From: Parasponia andersonii
Lineage: Eukaryota > Streptophyta > Magnoliopsida > Rosales > Cannabaceae
DNA: 64,000 bases
Direction of reading: 5' to 3'
Assembly (NCBI GenBank): GCA_002914805.1
Contig: JXTB01000238.1
Location: 286,103 to 350,102 of the forward strand
This document shows positions 56,177 through 64,000 of this stretch, in pieces. The position numbers were made by a program, and so were the translations under genes. The notes beneath the pieces were generated by a model. It was not told where the DNA came from. It ran no database searches and was given only the letters and a program-made list of their open reading frames with translations. The stretch's first letter is position 1, and each line of letters opens with the position of its first letter.

Positions 56177-57421
56177 ATGTGCATTGATTACCGGGCTCTC
56201 AACAAGGTGACGGTAAAGAGCAAGTTCCCCATCCCACTTATTGCCGACTTGTTCGATCAACTTGGGATCGCTAGATATTTCTCAAAGCTTGATCTACGCT
56301 CGGGGTACTACCAAGTGCGCATATCAAAGGGGGATGAGCCCAAGACCACGTGCGTGACAAGGTATGGTGCTTATGAGTTCTTAGTCATGCCATTTGGTCT
56401 TACCAATGCACCTGCTACCTTTTGTACTCTCATGAATAAGTTATTCCATCCCTACCTCGATCAGTTCGTGGTAGTCTATCTTGATGATATAGTTATCTAT
56501 AGCAAGACCATGGAAGAGCACCTAGAACATTTGAGGAAGGTGTTCGAGGTCTTGAGGGAAAACCAACTATTCATCAAGAAGAAGAATTGCTCCTTCGCCC
56601 AAGAGGAAGTGATGTTCCTAGAGCATAAGATAAAGGATGGAAAACTTATGATGGATAAAGCCAAGGTGCAAGCCATCCACGAGTGGGAACCCCCTACGAA
56701 GGTGCCAGAATTAAGATCGTTCCTCAGACTTGTGAATTATTATAGGCGATTCATCAAGTCCTACTCAGCAAGAGCAGCGTCACTTACTAACCTGCTCAAG
56801 AAGAACAAGTCTTGGAAATGGACACTTGAGTGTCAAGTTTCATTCGAAAACTTAAAGAGAGTGGTAAGCGAAGAGCCGATTCTCAGCTTACCCAATCACT
56901 CAAAGGCATATGAACTACATACGGATGCCTCTGACTTTGCTATTGGCGGAGTATTAATGCGAGAAGGGCGTCCAATTGCTTATGAAAGCCGCAAGCTCAA
57001 TGACACCGAGAGACACTACACGGTGTAAGAAAAAGAGATGACTGCAATTATCCATTGCCTAAGGGTGTGACGACACTACTTGTTGGGTACTCACTTCACG
57101 ATCATGACTGACAACGTCGCCACAACCTACTTTCAAACTCAGAAAAAGTTGAGTCTCAAGCAAGCTCGGTGGCAAGACTTCTTGGTAGAATTTGATTACA
57201 AGCTTGAATACAAGCCTGGGAAGGCCAATGTGGTGGCAGATGCCCTAAGCAGAAAGGCGGAGCTTGCTGCCTTAAGGAGGCCCAATAGCACCTCGATAGA
57301 GAAAATCAAGGAAGGACTGGAACACGATGTTCTTCCAAAGAGCCTGCTGCCCCTAGCAACGGAAGGAAAGATGAGACATTTTTGGCTGAGCAACAGACTT
57401 CTCTATGCCGAAGGCAATTGA
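56177..57421 (+). pseudogene. Chromovirus reverse transcriptase and RNase H
   Basis: [34 protein letters not shown], catalytic [11 protein letters not shown] (intact), [16 protein letters not shown]. RNase [21 protein letters not shown] with catalytic Asp, then TAA at 57026-57028 and TGA at 57068-57070 inside the EKEM-helix, then MTDNVATTYFQTQKKLS and KANVVADALSRKAE. The usual TDN/TDH Asp is present. Both stops lie where relatives have Gln and Trp. Confidence 0.9.
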
Positions 57422-58662
57422 CTCTATGTGCCTAAGTGGGGTAACTTAAGAAAAGAGTTTATCAAGAGTGTCACGATTCCTTGTGGACTGGTCACCCAAG
57501 TCAGAAACGCACTCTTGCTCTTATCAAATCTATCTTTTACTGGCCTCAATTGAGGGATGATGTCGAGGCCTATGTACGAACTTGTCTTGTGTGCCAACAA
57601 GACAAGGTGGAACAACAATCACCGGGTGGATTGTTGGAACCTCTCCTTATTCATGAGAGGCTGTAGAAGAGTGTTTCCATGGATTTTATCACTAGCCTGC
57701 CTAAGTCAGAGGGCTTTGGCAGCATTATAGTGGTGGTTGATCGCTTCAGCAAGTATGCCACCTTTATACCTGCTTCATCCGATTGTCCCGCCGATGAGAC
57801 CGCGCGGCTCTTTATGAAGCATGTTGTGAAGCTTTGGGGAGTCCCATCAAACATCGTAAGTGATCATGATCCTAGATTCACTGGAAGGTTTTGGACAGAA
57901 TTGTTCAAGTTAATGGGTTCAGACTTGAACTTTTCTACTAGCTTCCACCCCCAAAGCGATGGTCAGACGGAAAGAGTGAATGCCTTGCTGGAGTTATACT
58001 TGAGGCACTTTGTGAGTGCCAATCAAAAAGATTGGGCAAAACTACTTGATGTAGCCCAATTCTCCTTTAACCTCCAGAGGAGCGAGTCTACGGGCAAGAG
58101 TCCCTTCGAGATAGTCATAGGTCAACAACCTATGACCCCACATGCCTTAGCGATAAGTTACAGTGGGAAGAGTCCTGCAACATTCAAGTTTGCTAAGGCA
58201 TGGTATGAACAAGCGGAGTTGGCTAGGGCCTACTTGAACAAAGCTTCTAAAAGAATGAAAAAGTGGACCGACAAAAAGAGAAGGCACGTTGAGTATCAAG
58301 AGGGGGATTTAGTCCTTATCAAGTTGTTGCCCCAACAATTCAAAACCTTAAGGAAGGTGCATAAAGGGTTGGTACTCAAATACGAAAGTCCATTTCCGGT
58401 ACTCAAGCGTGTAGGTAAGGTCTTCTATAAGCTTCAACTCCCTGCCAAGTTAAAGATTTTCCCTATTTTCCATGTTAGCATGCTAAAACCCTACCATAGA
58501 GATGAGGGAGATCCTTCAAGGGGCGAATCCAAAAGGACTCCTACTACAATGGTAACCTCTTTTGATAAAGAGGTAAAGTGCATTTTGGCTGATCGCTTGA
58601 TCCGCCGACGTGGTGTTCCTAATTATCGGGAATACTTAGTAAAATGGAAGAATTTGTCCTAG
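57422..58662 (+). pseudogene. Chromovirus integrase and start of chromodomain
   Basis: Zinc domain: H in SGHPSQ context (TGHPSQKRTLALI, after a frameshift near 57475), then CLVCQQDK. A TAG at 57664-57666 follows. Core from 57679: MDFITSLPKS, NIVSDHDPRFTGRFW, STSFHPQSDGQTERVNALLE: all three acidic residues (D, D, E) present. The GPY/F-side region has GDLVLIKLLPQQF, PFPVLKRVGKVFYKLQLP and IFHVSMLKPYH. A chromodomain starts near 58560 (ADRLIRRRGVPNYREYLVKW). TAG 58660-58662 cuts it. Confidence 0.9.
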
Positions 58663-58756
58663 GCCAAGGCTAGCTGGGAGCATGAAGAAGCTTTGTGGTA
58701 ATTCAAAAACTATATCGAGCGGTTAAGTCGATGGCGCGACGGGGACATCACGAACT
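58560..58756 (+). pseudogene. Chromovirus chromodomain, cut by stops
   Basis: REYLVKWKNLS, stop, AKASWEHEEALW, stop, FKNYIERL: the aromatic residues of a canonical chromodomain (Tyr, Trp and the W of SWE) can be seen across two in-frame stops (58660-58662 and 58699-58701). The domain type is that of chromoviruses, where it binds histone marks. Confidence 0.8.
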
Positions 58757-58770
58757 TGAGTGGGGGAGGG
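58757..58770 (+). promoter_or_regulatory. Polypurine tract of the chromovirus
   Basis: GAGTGGGGGAGGG immediately before the 3' LTR start TGTTACG. Confidence 0.85.
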
Positions 58771-59448
58771 TGTTACGCTCCGCTCATTTGGCTCCCAAAA
58801 ATTCAAATGTTGTTGCTCATGGCTCTAAGGTCCTCTATATATACAGCTCACTCAAAAAGATTGAGAAAGACCCTAGAACGTAGTGGACACTTTTAGAGTG
58901 ATCAAGAGAGGTCTTGGCCATGCTAGAATACTCTAGTTGGTGCAACTAAGTCCTAGAAAGCTCTAAACAAGACCGGATGGTGCTAGATGAGTTGGATGGT
59001 CTTAGAAGCTCCTAGAATGACTTAGAAGAGCCAAGATGGTGGGTGAACCTCTTAGAAGGATCTAGACCATGTTTTGTTCTAGAATTCTCTATGTAAATAT
59101 CTAGAATTCTCTATGTAAATATCTTTGTAGATATTATAACTTTAGTTGAGAATAATCTAGACCCTTTGTAAGATCATGCCACTTGGCACGATCCTAACCC
59201 TTGGTTGGTTTAGGCTTTACCTATATAAAAGACCCATTGGGTTCATTTGTATACAAGTCCCATTTGTAAGAGTTGTAAGCATTCCAAGAGTAAAACAAAG
59301 CTTTTATTCACCTAAACTCTCTCATCCTTACCACTTTGTCTCAAAAGCTTACCCTAAATCCCTTTCTTGAGTATTGGTAGGCTGACTTCGTACAACGGAC
59401 TGTGCTAAGTGCTACACGATTGTCTAGTTTGAGGCTAGAGTCGTGACA
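58771..59448 (+). repeat. 3' LTR of the chromovirus
   Basis: 678 bp, the partner of 43524-44180. It is longer mainly because of a 22-bp direct duplication at 59079-59122 (unit CTAGAATTCTCTATGTAAAT plus AT) that the 5' LTR has only once. Confidence 0.92.
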
Positions 59449-59532
59449 ATAAGCTCTCATCTATAATGGAAATATGACCACTCCATGCCATATTTGTTTC
59501 TCAAGAAAATTAAGGAGAAAGAGAGAAAACAA

Positions 59533-60737
59533 TCAAACACTGGACAGAGTCTCTATGTATTGAAAAGAATCAAACCACCCAAAATCCAACGCGCTCTCAA
59601 CTTGCATCCCAATCCGATCACTACCAAAATCACAAAGCTTGAAAAAACTACCGTCTTTGACATTGAAGCGTATGGCTTTACCAGCAATGTGCAGAACCAA
59701 AAGGGACTCTTCCTCAACTTCTTCTAAACAGAGAATTGAAAACCCGTAATAGTCCAAATCCAGTGGATCAAGATATCTTCTAATCATCTCAGAGAAAGCT
59801 CCAAAAACCCCGAACAGATCGACCCTATACTTCAGCAACCAACCAGAGCAATCACTTTCAATCTTGTACACATCGAACTCCATTCTCCCAGGAAGGTAGA
59901 AGCTGATCATGTTCATTCAAATGGCCATGGGATTCTCGGAAGTACCGTACAGTTAAGGGCTCTCAACCTCCAGGACTGAAAAAGGCATTGGAGTCTCATG
60001 AAGCAGCTCTTCTTCAATGTCAAAGCGTAGCGACGTCTCCGAATGACTAACCCAATAAACGACACCGTTCCATAAGACTCCGGAGTCGAACATCAGTTTG
60101 TCAACTTTCAAAACCGAAAACTGGTTGCCAAAAAGCCTCCAAGGGCCCCCGATCGCCGATGAGTAAATTTTAATTCGACAGTAAGTGTCCCATTGTGAAG
60201 GAGGATTACCACAGCTCTAAAAAAAGAGTACTCTGTAGTGCGGAGACAGAGATGGATCAAACGACATGTTTATTCCCAAAACGCATCTGTTAGTGTCTCC
60301 TCGGAGTCGTGGGAGTTTCCTGAGTTGGTTAGTGGTTGGATTGTAGACGTAATATCTGCAAATTGGTTCTTCTGTTTCGATGCTGCTACATAACAGTAGC
60401 CCTTTACAGGACTGGATGATCTTCAAGCCAGACGGGTCTTCGGTGAAACGGAGAGGTCGAAAGGGGGCCGGAGTAGGATTGTTATCAATCTGGAGGGAGA
60501 CAGTGTCGTACAAGGGAGAGAAAGTTCTAAAAAGGAAGAGGCCGGAAACAGCTCTCTTCATGGAGCTTACTTTGCGGCAAAAGTTACAGTCAAAGATTAG
60601 AGAAAGCCAATGTTTGCATACGAACTTGAATTTGAGAAGGGATTTGATAGGAAGGAAAGTGCGGATCCGCCAAGGATCAACTCAGCCGAAAAGGTGGCAT
60701 TTGGAGCCGTTATGAGGTTCCGTTTGGCTGTAGTCAT
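59533..60737 (-). pseudogene. F-box/FBA pseudogene, copy 4 (At5g07610-like family)
   Basis: The start is ATG 60737-60735. The F-box is damaged: about seven residues (NDDLL region) are missing and a frameshift lies near 60670. TFLPIKSLLKFKFVCKHWLS then continues in another frame. From 60561 to 59533 one frame is followed with three stops: TAG 60219-60217, TAA 59955-59953, TGA 59919-59917. Motifs: GLKIIQSCKGLLLCSS, YYVYNPTTNQLRKLP, SFDPSLSPHYRVLFF, IKIYSSAIGGPWRL, GVLWNGVVYWVSH, ESDCSGWLLKYRVDLFGVF, FKLCDFGSDRIG, FQYIETLSSV. It is more diverged from copies 1-3 than they are from each other. The chromovirus inserted 84 bases beyond its 3' end. Confidence 0.85.
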
Positions 60738-61355
60738 GGTGGAGCAAAGACTGATTGAAGCTTAAGATCCTTACTCCAATTCCAAATATTACATTGCTTC
60801 TAATGCTAGCAGAGCTCTACTATGACAATTCAAAGCAAAACAAATAAATAAAAAAATTCGCTTTCTGTCAGGCTTCCCGATTGTCAAACACGTGAAATAA
60901 GACATAGAAAATGTCATATTCCCGAGAAAAGTCATGCATAGTGAACAGATGGAGAATCATTTTCCCTAACAACTCAAAGCCAAACTTAAAGTTGGTGTGT
61001 CTCTCGAAGGACTTCATTTCAATCACGATACACTTCAACCAGTATAACTGGTAATAAAAATAGTTGGGCAGGATCCTATTTTTACATCATACCAACGTAA
61101 AGCCACAAAAAATTGATTTTTTTTCATTCACACAATTACGAAATCTGTTTGACAGAATGGAACAAATAATTAATAGTTGAACTCCGCACCATAATCATTA
61201 CATGGCAAACAATGATCTCTACTAATTCAACCCACAAATGGTTAGTAAGAAAAAGATATGATCCCTTTTGAAGTGATACAAGGTCTTTACAATCGTTATT
61301 TTCCTAATTATTATAGAAATTAATCAGAAATTTCGAAAGCTAATTTAAAGTTTTC
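60738..61355. other. Intergenic region between F-box copy 4 and the chaperone gene
   Basis: No ORF or repeat was recognised. It probably holds the 3' UTR of the chaperone gene on its right side and the former promoter of F-box copy 4 on its left. Confidence 0.5.
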
Positions 61356-64000
61356 TTATCTAAGCCTAATGGGTTTTACCTCCTCATTCTTCAACGGTGT
61401 AAACATGAAGTTCCCAGAAAACATAGCTTCTTTATCTGCCCATTCAAATAAAACAACTTTGTCAAATTAAAGTTCAAGGCAACAAATATGGTTTAAGTAT
61501 TCTAAAGGGACATTTCCAGAAAAGAAATTTTCTAATAGGAACATACTTAAATATATAGAGTTCCAAGGCCAAATGTCTAAAGATCAATTTATATGGTTAT
61601 GTTAAATGTCAAGCTAAACTAGTTCTTCAGTACTTCAAAACTCAATCCATCATCAGACATAGTGAGATCACACAGAAAGTAATTAAATGCAGAAAGCATA
61701 TGTTACATGGATCGATGACCATGATGTAATTAGTTTGAATTGACAAAATCATAAGCAATTGAATGCGAACGAGTCTATTGATACTTATCATTAATAAGAA
61801 TTAAGAACTACGAAATATCAAAAAGTACAATGCATGGGAGCAGGGTTTTATAGTACCTTAAAGAGCTCAAAATGAATGACTAAATCAGTATAGAGAAGGA
61901 AAACAACAGCTTACCTGTTAAGGAGAGGCAACTAACTTCTCGACGAGCATACCTGGCCATGGCCTGCATAGATTTAAGCATCATAAGATATTGTAGTATT
62001 TATCCCACCCTCTACGGAAACATTCAGAACAAAAATAATAATGAAAAGAGAAAGAGACAAGGAACGAGTTTGGCAAAAATGAGTTAAGACACTAACTACA
62101 GCATCTGATCCTCATTTGTGATGTGCTCACTTAAACCTGTCTCTAGTCTGAGTTAAATGCAAGACATACCAATCAGCATGTTAAGGTAATATGGGTTGAT
62201 TAGAAAACAAATAATTCTGTCACATTAGTGGAAGATTCTGCAATTTCACAGCGTAATTATTATCTGGTTACTTAAATGAAACTTTTCCTGTACAATAATC
62301 CTGGTCAACCTAGTGGAGCCAATTTCCGGTGCTGTACCAAAGAGTGAAATACAACTAGATCTCATCCAGCATGACTATAAATAACAGTGGTAATAGCAAA
62401 TATGATAGCATGCCTGGACTGTTCGGGATGCAGCATCATCTGGCTTTGATGAGCCGTCATCAGAGAAAATATTCCTGCAATGCACACCAATGCACATTCA
62501 GCAAAAATTGGTTCTCATAAAGGAGAAGATAGAGCTGGTTTAAGTTGCAATCTTCAATTTGGAGAAGCAGGAAGCCGGACAAGGACCAGGTCCAATGTAA
62601 ACTTTACCTCCATATCACATTTTGAAGCTCATCTTGTTTAGCTTCTGGAAGCATGGCAGCATCATAAGCAACAATATTTCCATAGAAAATCTTCTCCAAA
62701 TCCTTCATCCATCTAGTCAATAGTAAGTTAACCTGTGATTTCAATGATGAATCAATTTATGCATATGTTAACTAAATAAATCTACTGGCCCAATTCAGGA
62801 AGGAGCAATTTAAATTTTAATGAGCAAGCTTATAAAGGTTTCACCATATCGCTTATATTCAATAACAGAGTTCCTATTGCAGTAGGTTCAAATATTACCC
62901 AACATATGGTGATTAAGCCAAGTGATTGGAAAATGCAATGGCTTCTAGAACCTTAGAAGGGTCAGGTTTCTTAAGAATATACAGATATCAAAGTGAAGGT
63001 AGACTATAAAGTTTGACTAGAAAGAAATGGATACGAACCCCAGCTTGAGATACTCTCAGCTCCACATCGTGATTGTAAATCTCGTACAAGTACTGCCCCA
63101 ATTCAACACCTTCTTTTCCCTCTTCTTTCAAACGGCGTAAGCAAAGCCACATATGAAGCACAAGTAAAGAGAACGTTGTTTTAAAGGTCTTCTCCAAATT
63201 GAAAACTGCAAGTGAAGATTTAGATCAAGACAAAAACCCAGCTTGAATGTCACAAGGAAAACACGAGGTTAACTGAAAAATGGAAAGAGAGCTCAAATAG
63301 AAAGAGCCAAGAATGTGCATTGCTATTTTGCATATTTGGATCAACAAAGGTTTCTTTTTCACTTTTTTTCTTCTTGTTCAATAGTTGCTGGATCAGTAAA
63401 GCTGGAATTTGTTGGAGAACTACTACTAAGAATAGGAACATGGCTTCAAAGCTAGGAACACATCAACACGTTTTACATAGAAGTTTAATTCATCAGAGAT
63501 CATAGCTCTTCTAAGAATTTTAGGTTCCTTAAAAACATATGAAAGCATACCGAATAGTGAATTTCATGAAATGCTTCCAATATCATTATTTTATTTACTT
63601 TGTCTTTTTAAATGGCAGGCTTAATTTCATCCCAAAAGAATTAAAAAATTAAAAAACTAAAAAAATCAAAAAAAAAAAAGGTGTGTATATATATATATGT
63701 GTGTGTGTGTGTGTGCGTAGATATATGTATTTAAAAACGTGAAGTTCACCTTCATAAATTTTAGGCTCATCAACTTGTGAGGTGATCCGCATGTAAACCA
63801 CATTTGCCCCTCTAATAGACCTGCTTTGTTTGCTATAAAACAGCATCAGCTTGAGCAAAATATGCTTAATGCCTTCATATTTTGGCTCCTCAACTCTCAG
63901 TGGGGAAGACAGATCCAAAGCCAATGAGGAGGGTTTGGACCAAAACATTTTATCCAGATTAACCTGTCGAATATTGATAGACCAGTTCTCAGGAACAACC
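61356..64000 (-). CDS. Ubiquinol-cytochrome c chaperone family protein (CBP3/UQCC1-like), 3' part, six exons
   Basis: Exons, all minus strand: 64000-63750 (runs off the window), 63205-63039, 62732-62608, 62474-62414, 61963-61915, 61435-61356 (TAA 61358-61356). Phases fit at every junction and give about 243 residues. Motifs of the Ubiq_cyt_C_chap domain (PF03981): ILLKLMLFYSKQSRSIRGAN, VFNLEKTFKTTFSLLVLHMW, GQYLYEIYNHDVELRVSQAG, LLTRWMKDLEKIFYGNIVAY, DAAMLPEAKQDELQNVIW, FSDDG, MARYARREVSCLSLT and FSGNFMFTPL. CBP3 homologues act in the mitochondrion, binding newly made cytochrome b for complex III assembly; the targeting peptide must lie in missing upstream exons. Five introns are visible: four have GT-AG ends, and the one after 62414 has a GC donor (CAG/GCATGC). 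No stop or shift is seen, so it looks functional. Confidence 0.88.
63682..63726. repeat. (TA)n(TG)n compound microsatellite in intron 1 of the visible gene
   Basis: GTGTATATATATATATGTGT followed by more TG units, within the intron between 63749 and 63206. It is likely polymorphic. Confidence 0.9.

Larger units (their letters stand above)
43524..59448 (+). mobile_element. Ty3/gypsy chromovirus (chromodomain-bearing) split by a nested Athila-like element
   Basis: LTRs at 43524-44180 and 58771-59448, initiator-Met PBS, gag, protease, RT, RNase H, integrase and chromodomain in plus-strand order, and a polypurine tract before the 3' LTR. The interior minus the nested insertion (45114-54991) is about 4.7 kb, a normal size. 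The exact clade (CRM, Galadriel or Reina) is not settled. Flanks CTTAA and ATAAG do not match, so either the target duplication is lost or the ends come from two copies. It lies 84 bases downstream of F-box copy 4. Confidence 0.9.

Noticed and set aside
33270-60737. Possible self-incompatibility (SLF/SFB-type) F-box cluster
   Set aside because: The motifs fit the general At5g07610-like F-box family, all copies are broken, and no S-RNase gene is in the window.
63649-63748. Extension of the first visible chaperone exon as an ORF to 63649
   Set aside because: It runs into an (TG)n/(TA)n intron; the splice donor at 63749 gives correct phase with the next exon.

Overview
This window is eukaryotic nuclear DNA, almost certainly from a eudicot plant. 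It is AT-rich and full of plant-type LTR retrotransposons. The only plausibly functional host gene is a spliced gene for a mitochondrial ubiquinol-cytochrome c chaperone (CBP3/UQCC1 family), and all clear F-box relatives are of the plant type. I cannot name the species. There are two assembly gaps (20908-21806 and 54216-54475), both inside LTRs.

Layout. (1) 1-9057: a Ty3/gypsy element of the Tat lineage on the minus strand. Its 5' LTR is at 8557-9057, followed leftward by gag, protease, RT, two RNase H domains and integrase. An extra multi-exon ORF runs in the opposite (plus) direction at 1-1805, and the 3' LTR lies outside the window. (2) 10082-19344 and 19819-28639: two related Del/Tekay-like chromoviruses with LTRs of 2.1-2.5 kb, both on the minus strand, both badly decayed, lying side by side. 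(3) 28640-33270: AT-rich intergenic DNA with microsatellites and tandem duplications. (4) 33.3-42.5 kb: a cluster of broken F-box genes of one family (three copies plus a C-terminal remnant, all minus strand), a subtilase exon remnant and a decayed partial copy of the CBP3 gene. (5) 43524-59448: a plus-strand chromodomain-bearing Ty3/gypsy element whose gag is split by a younger minus-strand Athila-like element (45114-54991). (6) 59533-60737: a fourth broken F-box gene. (7) 61356-64000: the 3' part of the CBP3-like gene, six exons, minus strand, running off the right edge.

The host part reads as an old tandem array of F-box and CBP3 units. It expanded by local duplication, degenerated, and was then pulled apart by retroelement insertion: the 15.9 kb nested element now separates F-box copies 3 and 4. 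The retroelements are all disabled. Most of their nonsense codons are the kind that a C-to-T change in CAG, CAA, CGA or TGG would give, which fits decay under DNA methylation.

The less ordinary content is: a small terminal-inverted-repeat MITE family (three copies and a fragment) that sits inside (TA)n tracts; the spliced antisense ORF of the Tat element; a hairpin followed by a G-run after pol in both non-chromovirus elements; a 24-bp minisatellite inside a polyprotein; and a probable GC-AG intron in the chaperone gene. I saw no CRISPR array, no bacterial-type system, and no rRNA or functional tRNA gene.
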